DNA of 64,000 nucleotides from Panulirus ornatus (GCF_036320965.1 NC_092232.1:52495982-52559981), one strand, 5' to 3'; shown: positions 10,925 through 23,543, counted from the stretch's first letter. Program-made: numbers and translations. Notes: generated by a model from the sequence alone, not told the origin.

Positions 10925-12800
10925 ACGTGACAACCTGCAATTGCACCACACACACACACACACACAAAACATCTACACTCACTCACACTATGCATATCCT
11001 GCACTATAATGCTCACATCCTGTTATTGTATCACCAACGCCAACAGCCCCAGACAGGTCATCAATAATTTGTACAACCCTCCTCCAGCTTAGGTGACCTC
11101 AGAGATCTATTCTACTAGAACAACTCACTACCGCAACAATTTCACAGTTTTAGTGCAAGTCTGAGGAACACAGAAGTTCTGTTTGAAGCAATAACTTAAT
11201 AAAACAATAAGGGTAGAAAAAAATCAGCCTGATTTTATGTAAGATTGAAAAAAAAATAAAGGATCTTGACAACTTGCATTAACACCCATATCACTGGCTG
11301 TCTTTCGCGTCCAGAAACTCGAGAGTTTCCAGTTTCAAGACCTTTCCATGGCAGGCGACCGACAGAGCAAATCCGCCACATCTGACCACTCGAAGGAGCA
11401 TGGTAACTTGGCAAATGGGGAGTCAGTGAGCGAGGCTCATGTTAACCTCTTCCTCGCACACCTCACGCAACCCATCTGCTGTCTACCGAGTCTACCTCTA
11501 ACACCAAAAGGACCATGTTGTTAGCTACACTTCCTTCCCCCCGTCAACCACAGCTTCCTCACTCCCCTCCTCCAACTTTCATTCTTGACAGACGAGCTAT
11601 ATTGCCACCGGAAGCTGTGAGCGACTGAACCACCTCATTGCAGGGCTGACCTCAGTACACACAGGTCAGTGTGACGGTCTCAGCGCGATCTCCGTCACAG
11701 AGAGGACTTCGGGTGAGCCTCCACGTCACACTGTTACGGTGGAGGACCGAGGCTTCAGACCAGGAGGTAACTGTGAGGCAGAAGCTGTAACGCAGGGTGG
11801 CAGGGAGACGACTCGAGCAAGGGAGGCCGCTGACCCGCATGCTCATCTACCATATCGGGTACTCGGGTGCCCAGCACGGCGGCGCGCCGCTCACCCCGCC
11901 AACTCTCACCTGACACACCTTGCGTAAGCCCAGCCTCCCCTCCCACCCTATACCCGCCTATGGTCACTCACCGTCACAAGCTGTGCACGTCCGCCCGGAT
12001 GTCAAGTAAAGCTAAACGCTCCTGAATGGGCCGCCATCCACAGACTCGGCTGGCGGTGAAAGGGGCCACCCATCCACCCCCATGAAACCCCAGCTTAGAC
12101 ACAACAGAGGCGGTTCCAACATACGCTCGGGGGCTTCAATGAATCTCCGTCTTTTTTGCCGCCAGATTTTTTTTTATCATTGCTTAGCCAACCATCTAGT
12201 GAAAGCATTCGCCACCAGTTGCTCATGACAAACGAAAAGCTCCCTGTTTGCGAATTTCTCCGACCATCACTACAAGAACGTACCACTTTTGTGCTTTTTC
12301 AGGAGACATGCTCTACAAAGAACGAGACTGATTTACATATTTTCGTAATCATTCCGCGATGCGTTAATCATATGCACAGTGAAGCAGCAGCAGCAGCAGA
12401 GGGTGATGACACAAGCCCCTGTCGCTGAAGGTCACCACGGACCTACCATTATCAAAGCCAAAATGGTCGGGCGACCGCACTTTTACACTGACTCTCTCTC
12501 TCACTCACACACATACACACACACACACACATTTAACTGTAATGAAACTGCCACGTCTGCGTCGAGAGATTTAGTAAGACCTCGTTTACAGAGCGCAATG
12601 CAATTTCGGTCCCTGTAAGTAGTCAAACAGATCGAGAAGCTACACTCCGTGCATCGTAGAGGCTGTACAAAGCTTACTCTCACCCACAATCCTTGCCACG
12701 TTCGGCTGGAAGCGATGGATTTATTCAGACACCAAATAGAAACAAAAAAAAACACCAATTAAGGGAACTAACAAACGCGTTTCAAACTAATGAATATGAC
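10925..12800. other. no gene seen
   Basis: Contains small CA runs (10948-10966, 12503-12531) and a CAG cluster near 12385. The frames around 11650-11960 have no recognisable domain. Confidence 0.45.
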
Positions 12801-12804
12801 CATG

Positions 12805-13100
12805 AAGGCCAGGGGGTTCTCAACCCCTAGGACTCACCAAGTATTTTTCTTGGGGGTCACGAAGCCAACAAGACGTCCCTCCCTCCTGACGACGGTCTGT
12901 TCGAAACTGCTGATGCCGGCAGCTCTCCCGCCTCAATGTCCATCTTGAAACTGCAATAAAACCTGAATTGTTTTTCCTTTGCCATACCCTCATACCCTAG
13001 TTTCCCCTTAGATACCATACGTTTTCCGGTTTTGATCATCATTCCGTCATAAACACGCTATTTTATTGGGGTCGCCATTAACCTTGGTGAAGCTAAGATG
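12805..13100 (+). mobile_element. possible decayed hAT-like non-autonomous element
   Basis: CCAGGGGGTTCTCAACCCCT and CTTGGGGGTCACGAAGCC near the left, and TATTGGGGTCGCCATTAACC near the right, resemble subterminal parts of hAT elements. No clear TIR pair or target duplication. Tentative. Confidence 0.3.
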
Positions 13101-13399
13101 GATCGTCATCGGAAAATGGATGAGACCCGGTGAGTTAGATGGTGATAAAGTATTCAGCATGGCTCTCCAGGTAGCCATTTGAGGGAATCAATGATATGAC
13201 ACGCCAGGGAAGAAGACTGCAACTTGATCCAGTCCCGATGAATTAGACTCACCAAACATCTTAAGAATATGACAATGATGAAATCAATGAGCCTAATTAG
13301 AGCACCAAGTATATGTACGTGTGTCTAAACCTTCCTGTAACATGGTGTGTCCAGCAGTATTCTACATCTTCCAAGACGAGGTGGGAAAGAATGGAACCT

Positions 13400-13690
13400 T
13401 CCTTATTTTAAGTTGGAGGCTCCAGTCACAGACTGGAAGTCCACATCAAGACCAGGCCTTCGTTGGCATATCGAGAGAATTATGCAACGGGAAGAGAAAA
13501 GACAAGGGAAAGTATTTACGAAATTTGAAAGTGAAAATGGACCTGCCTTTTGAACTGTGCTAGGTCATAGTTATTGGGAAAGATATGAGAAGGAGTAGAG
13601 AGGTAGAGAGTTCTAAAACTTTCCTCACCACTTTGTGGGTCTTTATACTGTGGACTGAATACCTCGAGGGGAGAGCTCCAAGGCCAGTGT
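13400..13690 (-). pseudogene. jockey-like LINE 3' end remnant
   Basis: Contains TTGGAGGCTCCAGTCACAGA and AGACCAGGCCTTCG as in the complement of the 49.1-kb LINE end, followed by the complement of the lysine-rich C-terminal coding region around 13500-13620. Degraded. Confidence 0.6.
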
Positions 13691-13947
13691 GACCACACGG
13701 TGCGTAACTAAGTATTCAAAGAGCGAACAGACGCTTTTCTGTGCATGCACAAGCGAGCGTCCGCTTACACACAAACAATCGACCAAAGAATTATAAAAAT
13801 GTTTTCACCAACGCGACACGTTTCCCTGCCATTCCTCACATCTACTGATGCTATTCTCTCTCCAGCGTCTACAGCATTCAACTCCAGCTAATATTAGCTC
13901 AGGTTATATGTTCGCAATCAATGTTCTGCTTACATATATATATGTAA

Positions 13948-14961
13948 GGGGCAAGTATGAAGTCTGTTGGGGATGAGAGAGCTTGGGAAGTGAGTCAGTT
14001 GTTGTTCGCTGATGATACAGCGCTGGTGGCGGATTCATGTGAGAAACTGCAGAAGCTGGTGACGGAGTTTGGTAAAGTGTGTGGAAGAAGAAAGTTAAGA
14101 GTAAATGTGAATAAGAGCAAGGTTATTAGGTACAGTAGGGTTGAGGGTCAAGTCAATTGGGAGGTGAGTTTGAATGGAGAAAAACTGGAGGAAGTGAAGT
14201 GTTTTAGATATCTGGGAGTGGATCTGTCAGCGGATGGAACCATGGAAGCGGAAGTGGATCATAGGGTGGGGGAGGGGGCGAAAATTTTGGGAGCCTTGAA
14301 AAATGTGTGGAAGTCGAGAACATTATCCCGGAAAGCAAAAATGGGTATGTTTGAAGGAATAGTAGTTCCAACAATGTTGTATGGTTGCGAGGCGTGGGCT
14401 ATGGATAGAGTTGTGCGCAGGAGGATGGATGTGCTGGAAATGAGATGTTTGAGGACAATGTGTGGTGTGAGGTGGTTTGATCGAGTAAGTAACGTAAGGG
14501 TAAGAGAGATGTGTGGAAATGAAAAGAGCGTGGTTGAGAGAGCAGAAGAGGGTGTTTTGAAATGGTTTGGGCACATGGAGAGAATGAGTGAGGAAAGATT
14601 GACCAAGAGGATATATGTGTCGGAGGTGGAGGGAACGAGGAGAAGAGGGAGACCAAATTGGAGGTGGAAAGATGGAGTGAAAAGGATTTTGTGTGATCGG
14701 GGCCTGAACATGCAGGAGGGTGAAAGGAGGGCAAGGAATAGAGTGAATTGGAGCGATGTGGTATACAGGGGTTGACGTGCTGTCAGTGGATTGAATCAAG
14801 GCATGTGAAGCGTCCGGGGTAAACCATGGAAAGCTGTGTAGGTATGTATATTTGCGTGTGTGGACGTGTGTATGTACATGTGTATGGGGGGGGTTGGGCC
14901 ATTTCTTTCGTCTGTTTCCTTGCGCTACCTCGCAAACGCGGGAGACAGCGACAAAGTATAA

Positions 14962-14982
<21 letters not shown>
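13948..14982 (+). mobile_element. 5'-truncated RTE LINE copy with target-site duplication
   Basis: The insertion begins GGGGCAAGTATGAAGTC and ends in an A run (14960-14979) followed by (TA)n. The 14-mer ATATATATATGTAA occurs at 13934-13947 and again at 14983-14996, a good target-site duplication. The copy keeps only the last third of the ORF plus the 3' UTR with GCTACCTCGCAAACGCGGG. It is the same family as the element at 44.3-47.4 kb. Confidence 0.9.
13957..14775 (+). pseudogene. C-terminal fragment of RTE reverse transcriptase (272 codons)
   Basis: This open fragment starts just before the FADD catalytic box (LLFADDTALVAD at residues 15-26) and runs to the normal stop. By eye it differs from the C-terminus of the intact ORF at seven of 272 residues (for example SADGT for SVDGT, RTMCG for RKMCG). 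It lacks the endonuclease and most of the RT fingers and palm, so it cannot act alone. The frame is intact only because the copy is young. Confidence 0.88.
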
Positions 14983-14992
<10 letters not shown>

Positions 14993-14999
14993 GTAAAAC

Positions 15000-15690
15000 T
15001 TCAAATGTGAGTTTTCCTTTGAGATGTGATGTTTTACGAGGTCCAGTGGAGCCTGCTAATGCTATCCGACCGACCTCCTCCCTCTCCACACTGAGACACA
15101 CAAGATTTTAATCTGCTCAAAGACCACACGTTACTATTTCCCCAGCATTAATTACATCAAACTCGATCCTCATCCCTTAAAGAGGAGCCAGGGTTCGCCC
15201 CAAAGAATGAGTCTATATTTAACAAGATCGGCCAACGTACTCTTCCCCCCAAGTTCTCTTTCAGATGAATCGAAACCTTTCATTCACGATACAAAAACCC
15301 CATTAGAATGTGGTATTCGGATCCAATCCTACGCCCAATCTCTCAGTCGCTCTAATCAATAGCGCACTGTCGAACGCCAATCTCGATAGCTTTCTTCACT
15401 CTCTTTACGCCTCCAAATCATCTGCTCCGGATGACAAGGACATAGCACACTGCCGGCAAGGAAGGGCGAGTTCTTCCTCCTTCCTCGGCGGAATCTGGGC
15501 CAAGTTAGAGACGCGGGGTCTTCAGTTCGCTCTAATTTCTCTCAGTGTTTACTGACTGTTTCATTCCCGTAATCCCATCCGCAAATTACATCTGCTTCAA
15601 CCCTTCCATCATCATCATCTTATCAACATAATCCCACACTTTTGGTGATGATCCTTCCCTTCTGTTTGTAATATAACAGCAAATCTCTCT
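15000..15690. other. no gene supported
   Basis: A plus frame at 15310-15555 includes SFLHSLYASKSSAPDD, faintly like the region before a jockey RT, but too short and isolated to call. Confidence 0.35.
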
Positions 15691-15692
15691 TC

Positions 15693-15731
15693 ACACACAC
15701 ACACACACACCCTTCCTGCCTGCCAAATCAC

Positions 15732-15802
<71 letters not shown>
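15693..15802. repeat. (CA)n and (CT)n microsatellites
   Basis: A short CA run (15693-15711), then about 34 CT units (15735-15802). Confidence 0.97.
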
Positions 15803-15806
<4 letters not shown>

Positions 15807-16316
15807 CGAAACATTCGCTAGCTCCTCTGTCCGTGTATACACACACTGCCCCCGACTCTGGCTGGTGTGCACGCATCAATGCATCGGATACACGACAACC
15901 CTCGGAGGCACACCCGCGTAACTTGACTCTAACTGTCCACATAGGTGGGTAGTGACCCGTCCATGTATCGTGTTTATATCTACATACTGAATACAATGAG
16001 GCCCTCAAGCTTGTCTCTGGAGCTAGTCTCATATTCACCCACACTCTGACGACTCTTATACAATCACGTCTGCCAAGCGTTTGTACTGTGTTGGCGTGGG
16101 TATAGCTTGTGGTCTGGGGATGTAGAGAGATTATCCTAACTGATTGGCCCATTAACTCATCCCTAAACCCCTACAGTCTGAAAATTTAATTCATTCTCTT
16201 TCCATCCCCATACCCATTCACCAGGTACTGACAGCCCACACACTCCCACACCCGTACCAAGTCCACCTCCAACTCTCCTCCACCACCGCCTCCACCGAGT
16301 CATTCCCTCCTCACCA

Positions 16317-16319
<3 letters not shown>

Positions 16320-16392
<73 letters not shown>
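16320..16392. repeat. (CT)n microsatellite
   Basis: About 36 units. Confidence 0.98.
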
Positions 16393-16396
<4 letters not shown>

Positions 16397-16655
16397 TGCC
16401 GTAATTAGCACTCTTAAGTCAAGATGTTCCATGACCCTCCTTCCCAGACTTTTCATTGGCGCTCCACTCATCTTTCAGCCTCCCTCCCTCACCTCAACAC
16501 TCCTCCCTCCCTTCCCTCTCTATCTCCCATCCCCTCCTCCCCACCATCCTCTCCATATATACAATACCCCCCGCGCCTCCAAGGAGTGTGGTGCCCGTAG
16601 CTTGGCAAGGCACCTCCTAGCAGCCTTCCCGTGTGACAACAGGTATGGCTGCCGG

Positions 16656-16659
<4 letters not shown>

Positions 16660-16745
<86 letters not shown>
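16660..16745. repeat. (GA)n microsatellite
   Basis: About 43 units, opposite in strand sense to the CT tract 270 bp to the left. Confidence 0.98.
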
Positions 16746-16746
<1 letters not shown>

Positions 16747-16909
16747 ACCGCCGTATCCATCCCTTCGAGCACGTTTAGTGCACTTGGGAGGAGAAACTTT
16801 GGAACTCTCTTCTTGATGGTCGGGTGCCTCTGTCCAGGAGAGACTCTCCCTCCCTCCCTGCCTAACACCACAGCAGACGTAGTGCACCAGACACTATGCT
16901 GTCTTACCA

Positions 16910-16910
16910 A

Positions 16911-16959
<49 letters not shown>
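16910..16959. repeat. C run and (CA)n microsatellite
   Basis: About 18 C followed by about 15 CA units. Confidence 0.97.
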
Positions 16960-17285
16960 CGTTCCTAACGGTAACCCCGCTTCTCTATGACTGTGATCTC
17001 CCCAGTCTAACATGTCTCTCATTCCAGCAAGTACATTATCCAGGTATGCAAATTAGGCTGGAGCCTCTTGTATTTACAATGTGAATACCATTATTAGGAT
17101 ACCTCTCGCGTCTACACCATAATGAACTAGTCCGAGATAATCTAACCCGTCTTCTTACTTATAATACTTTAACTGATTGGATGCCAAAAGATGGGCACCT
17201 CTAGGCACATTCTAGTTAAGTAGGTTTTCCAGATTACAATGATCGTATCATCATATTCGAGGCGTAGGGTGAGCCATAGTGCACA

Positions 17286-17689
17286 CCAGCCAACACGCCT
17301 CCTCCAGCCACCACACTTCCTCCAGCCACACTATATCCCCTCCAGCCACCACACCTCTTCCAGCCACAATGTCCCCACCAGCCACCACACCTCCTCCAGC
17401 CACTATATCCCCTCCAGCCACACTATATCCCCTCCAGCCACCACACCTCTTCCAGCCACAATGTCCCCTCCAGCCACCACCCCTCCTCCAGCCACTATAT
17501 CCCCTCCAGCCACCACACCTCTTCCAACCACAATGTCCCCTCCAGCCACCACACCTCCTCCAGCCACTATATCCCTCCAGCCACACTATATTCCCTCCAG
17601 CCACCACACCTCTTACAGCCACAATGTCCCCTCCAGCCACCACACCTCCTCCAGCCACTATATCCCCACTAGCCACCACGCCTCTGCCG
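17286..17689. repeat. minisatellite, 18-bp unit with 72-bp higher-order pattern
   Basis: About 22 copies of CCTCCAGCCACCACACCT variants. Sub-types (ACACCT, ACAATGTCC, ACTATATCC) recur in a partly regular order every four units. The open frames through it come from repeat periodicity and are not called as genes. Confidence 0.9.
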
Positions 17690-17810
17690 TCGCGCTCAAA
17701 GGGTCGAAGCTCCGTGCCCTAAGGACATACCCTCGTGCTCAAAGGTGTTGATCCATTGTGTCATGGATCGTACCTTCATGCTTAAGAATAGTAACATCGC
17801 GCTGGAAGGA

Positions 17811-18078
17811 GTTCAATCTGGTTCAAGGGTCTTACCGTCATGCTGGGAGTTCAATCTTGTTCAAGGGTCGTACCGTCGTGCTGGGAGTTCAATCTGGTTC
17901 AAGGGTCTTACCGTCATGCTGGGAGTTCAATCTTGTTCAAGGGTCGTACCGTCGTGCTGGGAGTTCAATCTGGTTCAAGGGTCTTACCGTCATGCTGGGA
18001 GTTCAATCTTGTTCAAGGGTCTTACCGTCATGCTGGGAGTTCAATCTTGTTCAAGGGTCGTACCGGCGCGCTCAAAAG
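17811..18078. repeat. minisatellite, 38-bp unit, alternating subtypes
   Basis: Seven units starting GTTCAATCTGGTTCAAGGG. Subtypes CTTACCGTCATG and CGTACCGTCGTG alternate, giving a 76-bp period over most of the array. The unit contains the dispersed GGTCGTACCGTCGTGCT motif. Confidence 0.92.
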
Positions 18079-18089
18079 GATACTCTTTT

Positions 18090-18238
18090 TTTTTTCTCAT
18101 ACATGCTCACTATTTCCTGTTTGGCTCCTTTCTCTGTTCCTTCTTCTGGAAAGTAAGACGGGAGGGGAAAACTTCCAGCCCGTCCCCCTCCTCCCACTCT
18201 ACTCTTTGTCTCCTTCTACGACGTGCAGGAGTGGCGCA
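18090..18238 (-). mobile_element. SINE-like repeat, copy D (internally deleted)
   Basis: On the minus strand the order is CTGCACGTCGTAGAAGGAGAC, a GGAGGGGGACGGGCTGGAAG block, TCCAGAAGAAGGAACAGAG and a remnant of the tail. The GGCCCAGTCC...GCTACC part is mostly missing. Sits just after the 38-bp minisatellite. Confidence 0.65.
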
Positions 18239-18239
18239 G

Positions 18240-19225
18240 GCAGTTACAACTAATTCCAAGATAGTCTTACTCATTCCTCACATCACCATCCTTCTTCTCC
18301 TTCTTCTTCATCTATGTGACGATCACTCATCTTCGCTCTACCTTCCATTCTACGCTAAACCTGAGTTCGTTTTATCTCCATCATCCCTTCTACTCCACCC
18401 ACCCAGGGCAGCGCCTCGCCAACACCAGGCTTATAATCCCTAGCATTTCCCCAGGGCAACGCCAACATGCAACACCACCCCACCCCCTGGAATCTCCACT
18501 CCTGCTCCCGGGGGTTGAGCGCCGCCCTGCATGACCATTCCATGCCAAACTCTTCCTCCCATTTTCCACTGTCTTCCCTGGCCTACGTTTTCATGACACA
18601 TATTTTCTACTTATATCGTTTTACTTATAAAAGTCAAGTTCCCTCCGCTCTCAACGTTCGTGACTGCCACATATATCCAACTTTTCCTCCTGCTCTGCTT
18701 CACTAACAACTTTTTTTATATCATCGTTTTCTAGTTATTCCCAGAGTTCCTGCTTCTAACTCTCCAGCCTCAGGCCCAACTCCGAGGTGACCTTCAGAGA
18801 CAAGAGATCTCCTCTGGACCCAAGAGAACTCCTCAGACCCCCGGGGACTAGACCATGTTCGCCACACAAGGCAGGATGTTCTGCTCGTAGTACATAAGCA
18901 GATAACAAACACATGGTTCCTCCAGCCATCATATACACCCCCACCTGGACAGAGCACTTCATGACGCAGGGTAGAAAGTCTCCCTAAGTCATGGCGTAAA
19001 GCGCACCTCTACATGTTCTACAGGTCAGGACACACGATGAACAACAGCGACATGAGCCTGGACAGGTGGTCGTGCTGCTGCAGCAGCAGCACCGAGCGAT
19101 CATAACAAGGCGATGAGGACCGATCTGAAGGGGGAATCGTCGACGAACCCACTGGACATCTACAGAGCACGATCACTCGAACACGGCTGGACCATTCTTC
19201 AGCGCAATGATAACAGCCTTGGATA
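18240..19225. other. no gene seen
   Basis: Mixed sequence with a CAG/CTG cluster at 19074-19092. No recognisable protein or repeat. Confidence 0.45.
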
Positions 19226-19229
19226 TGAT

Positions 19230-19335
19230 GGCGACAATTTTGACCTGACCCACATGGGTCAGGTCGAAGACCAGGCCATCATACATAAAGGTCGTGCCGT
19301 CGTGCTGAAGGGTCATACTGTCGTAGAGGAAGGCA
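19230..19335 (+). repeat. dispersed GGTCGTACCGTCGTGCT family member with palindrome
   Basis: AGACCAGGCCATCATACATA is followed by GGTCGTGCCGTCGTGCTGAA and GGGTCATACTGTCG. Just upstream, 19242-19265 is an almost perfect 24-bp palindrome (GACCTGACCCA, then its complement). Confidence 0.65.
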
Positions 19336-19892
19336 GGGACCTATGTGTCTGTTGATGACCCCCAAGACACCAACGGGTCCCCAGCATGTGCTGACCCCCG
19401 TCCGCTCCAGGTCCTCTACATCCCTACCCTCTCCAGCAGGTGCAAGACCCAACCCCCCAGCCCTGAGTCCTACCTTATTCTCCCCAGCAGGTGCTGGCTC
19501 CCCAGCACTTCTTCCCAGCTGTCTCCCTAGCACTTCCTCACAGCTGTCCTCCGAGTCCTCACACCCTTCCCAACATCTGGGCCCTCCACGCGATCCCCAC
19601 TCTCACCCGGATACCGGCCTCCCACTGGCTCCACTTACCACTGAGGGTCTTCGCTCCACCATGGTAACAGGTCCTCCATTCGGACGTCTTCTCACCAGCA
19701 GCTGAATCCTACCTTCAACCACTCCAGGACCTCTACGTTCCCTGGAGGTCTTCATGGGGGCTCGTCTCTATCCCCAGAGTCTGGTTCAAGCAGCCCTATT
19801 GCTCCTTTGATCAGTCACACTGTTTGAAGCTGCAACCCGCAGGTCTTCATACCCTTCCCCGACCTGGCTGGCAGCATGCATCTTGTAGCTAC

Positions 19893-20188
19893 TTGTCCAG
19901 TGTGTTCCTTGCACGTTCCAGCGCTCGGTCCAGTGGGTTCCTGCACGTTCCAGCGCCCCGTCCAGTGTGTTCCTGTACGTTCCAGCGCCCGGTCCAGTGT
20001 GCTCCTGTACGTTCCAGCACCTGGTCCAGTGTGTTCCTGTACGTTCCAGCGCCCGGTCCAGTGTGCTCCTGTACGTTCCAGCACCTGGTCCAGTGTGTTC
20101 CTGCACGTTCCAGCTCCCGTTCCTGTGTGTTCCTGCACGTTCAAGCACCCGGTCCACGGTGTTCCTGTACGTTCCAGCACTCCGCTAT
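19893..20188. repeat. minisatellite, 32-bp unit
   Basis: About nine copies of a unit such as GTTCCAGCGCCCGGTCCAGT plus GTGCTCCTGTAC. The period is not a multiple of three, so the open frames on both strands rotate through the unit. Confidence 0.9.
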
Positions 20189-20834
20189 TCCACAGTTCCT
20201 CTGTTCCACACTGGATCCACTCCTAGCACCACATTACTCTTCATAGTACCTAGGACCCTCCTAGTACACGGGTCTCCTTCTTTCCCTCATACCAGAGACC
20301 GTCACAGTCCCGGATGTGTCAGACAGGGTGCTGGCGCGCGAGCACATCCATCCTCCTCGGCCACTACTATAGATGAATACCTCGCACAGAGCAAATTTAC
20401 GTTTCATGATCAAACGATTTACATTTCCCTACCTGTATTTTTTGGGGAGCAGATGGTAGCAGAGCAATATACATATTCTAAAGTTAATAACATGCACGTA
20501 AAAGCTCGTAGCGGTACTGATACATGTTTCACAAGAACATTTCACTAAGATAAATCTTTCTCTCCATCTTTTTATTTCAGAATCTTATAGACTTTGCGCA
20601 TCTGTGAAGAAACAACATCAGAGGTCTCGTGGTGTCTTTCCCGACGGCCAGCTACTCTGGCGACATGAGCTAACAATGTTCACACCAAAGACCACTGCCT
20701 CCTTAGACGGTCGTAGGATCTCTCGCCTCGACCACTTGTGTTATGCCAGTCCCAAGGAGTGAGGCCACTGCATCAGGTGGCCTCCAAGCGGCACCTTCCA
20801 TGCCCAACCCCTTGAGCATACGGTATGACCCTAA

Positions 20835-20920
20835 AGTATGATGACCAAACCTTTGACCTTACTTACCCTTAACGGTCGGGTTGAAAGACCAGGCAATCAT
20901 ACATAAAGGGTGGTGGAGGC
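20835..20920 (+). repeat. dispersed GGTCGTACCGTCGTGCT family member
   Basis: CCTTTGACCTTACTTACCC, GGTCGGGTTGAAAGACCAGG and CAATCATACATAAAGGGTGG parallel the 19.2-kb copy. Confidence 0.6.
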
Positions 20921-21111
20921 ACACAGACAAGGCGAAGACCTGCACCACAGTCACTCACCGATCAATGTGTATCATGGTCATCCATGTAAATACAGAAGGT
21001 ATTTATGATGTTGAACAACATATTCCTATGTTACACCAGCTGGCAAGGAGAGCAGTAGTGCTCAAACACCTACTGGTCCCTGCTGATTTGACTGATTTGA
21101 GCAGGTAACCC

Positions 21112-21412
21112 CGGCAAATCTATCGTGCACCCCATACCCATCCTGTGTGAACGGTAGCGCATAAGGATTACAGAGGTCAAAAAAGGGTCTAAGTCAGACC
21201 CCAAGTGGATTAATATTACATTGATTGTTACAAAGTTTATTCATATTGGATGTTTCATTACATACATTAACTAATTTCATAAGGCATCTTGTACCGACTA
21301 AATGCAAAAAAAAAAAAAAGTGGACACAAACTCAAAATTTTTTGTTGTTTACAATAAGGTGTTGTGACATTTCTTGCAAGGGTTGTTTAGACCTATCGCT
21401 AAAAGACCCTAT
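21112..21412 (-). repeat. dispersed ~300-bp repeat, copy 1
   Basis: On the minus strand, CAAGAAATGTCACAACACCT (about 21370) is followed further on by AATCCTTATGCGCTACCG, TTCACACAGGATGGGTATGG and GGTGCACGATA (about 21125-21180). The same two blocks in the same order occur at 27.99-28.25 kb. Not a recognised family. Confidence 0.6.
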
Positions 21413-21419
21413 GTTGACA

Positions 21420-23500
21420 TTCCTCCCTCCTGTACAGTGGCACACTCTACCATATCCTAACAACTGAGCACTGCGCGATACAAAGCACCAAAGTATACAC
21501 ATACAAACATCAAAGACTCGTTTTCTGATTTGGGAGAGCTTGAAATTATGCCTTTGGGCGCATGCGAAATTTAAAAACAATCTAGCGTGTCAGACAAATC
21601 GCTTGATATTAATGAAAAATCAGCGAGTCTTCTAATATAAATACACGTCTAATTAATTACCAGAAATGATCGGAATATAAAACAAATATCTCTAAATGAA
21701 AGTATTCATGTTATTATTCCAGTAATACGAATTCTGATCTCCAAAAGTGTATTAAAAGATGAATATGAAATCCATGGATCGTAAGAATTAAAATCAACCT
21801 GTCAAAGTCAATCTATAGCAAACTGTGCTTAAAACATGTATTACATGTGTGCATTTATGTAAGAGTACATAACCTCATAGTCTCAACCTCTGCCAGACAT
21901 GGCAAGAGAGCAACCTGGAACGCTCCGCCAGCCCTTCCTACCACACAGCTAACACTGGCATGTACTGCGTGCAACACTTCAGAAGAGAACTTGCATTTGC
22001 ATACCAATGAGAGGTTTGTCATACCACCCCTCGAGCGAAGAAGCACCAACACTGGTGTGAGCAAGGCTAGGGGGAAAAAAAGAAGGCTTGCATAGAGGAA
22101 AAATGTGCCACGGACTCCACCAACGGTGTGTTTTTGAGCAACAATTCACCACGGTGATTACATACGAAGCTAGTCCCAGCTTCTCTTCCATCTCCGGCTA
22201 AGCTGAGGCTGGATCCACACCAGAGGAGGACGGACTGTATAAGCTACGCTGGACAACACACGCGCCCCGCGATAGCTCACAAACACGCCATGAACTAACA
22301 AGTCTCTTGTGGCTGTCAGAAAGGAAGCCCGAGCCACAGCAAGTGCACCTAGGCTTGCCTACAATGCACTGCCCCCAGTCCTCCAGTGAGGATCAATGTC
22401 CCGGTAAATTAAGCTTAAACCATGAACAGCTATCTAGTCAAATGTTCTGAACTGCTAATTTAGTTGTATCTAATACGACTGTTGTCTGCAAGACATCACA
22501 ATAAACACGAACAAATAGCGGCTTTGTCCATGCCCTCACGAACGAGGTGAACGAGACGAATTTACAACTAACTCGTTCGTGTCCGAATCTCTTGTTGACG
22601 CTTGCCCACCGTTCCTCAAGTCAATGTAGGTCTTTCAAAACTGATACAAAAATTAAAAATATCTGCCTGTTCCCCTTTACTAGTGCTAGGAAAAAAATAT
22701 TGGGGACCTAAAATGTAACATTTATGACTGGTGCAATACATAGCTAAATATAGCTAATCACATCCAACTTTTATGCAGCAATAAACAAGGTACGTTAAAA
22801 CAATACATATCATACCATTAATATCACGATGCTCACAATATTAACGTAAGCTGGTTAACATATCCATGTAATGGGTCTTAATTTGTACCTGGATCCAATA
22901 TACTATGCATTCACATAAATCATTTACGATACAGGAATTATAAATATATTCTTATATACAAGTTTATTATAGGATCTACTTATTATCTGACCTGAGGTGT
23001 AATTATCTTACATTATTGGTGAATAATTCCAACCCAGATGTAGGGATTTTCCTCAAATACCTGCGCATGCGCACACGTCTGCAGTATCGATCGCCCGTCC
23101 CCCCCAATATCTCAAAGTGATCTGTATATATAACTCCACTAATGGTAAAAGTTTGGATGCTTGTATCAACAAAATGCAAGATTGGTTGCCAATGCTGCTG
23201 CACCACGCGTCTTGCCGTGTTCTGACCAGACGACATTGGAAAATACTACTATTTAAAGATGTGTACAGCGTCCAGCGGGAGGATGTACATAACACGCTCT
23301 GCGTACCTTGTCTTGTGGCGCCTTACCAAGCTGCTGTTTACGTGATATACAACCCTGATATTACGCTATTTCCTGTACGTTTACTGCCTTCATAAATTCC
23401 ATCTCCAACACTCCTCCTGTGTCTTTATGCCAACACTGCTATTCCTTATTTCGTATCCGAGCAGTTCATCTATATCGTTTCACACGTAGAGCAAGTTGGG
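21420..23500. other. no gene seen
   Basis: AT-rich. Short frames near 21850-22190 and 23000-23390 show no recognisable domain. Confidence 0.45.
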
Positions 23501-23501
23501 A

Positions 23502-23502
<1 letters not shown>

Positions 23503-23541
<39 letters not shown>
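23503..23541. repeat. (CA)n microsatellite
   Basis: About 19 units. Confidence 0.97.

Positions 23542-23543
<2 letters not shown>

Noticed and set aside
11650..11960. Frames on both strands around a GC-richer segment, considered as a host exon
   Set aside because: No recognisable domain, and splice-like motifs were not coherent with any frame.
15310..15555. Possible reverse-transcriptase leader (SFLHSLYASKSSAPDD)
   Set aside because: Only about 16 residues resemble jockey-type proteins, with no RT boxes downstream before the microsatellites.
17239..17751. 170-codon plus ORF rich in Ser/His/Thr/Pro
   Set aside because: Produced entirely by the 18-bp minisatellite, where a multiple-of-three period keeps frames open.
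17286..20188. CRISPR-like appearance of regularly repeated units
   Set aside because: These are contiguous tandem repeats without unique spacers, in a eukaryotic context.
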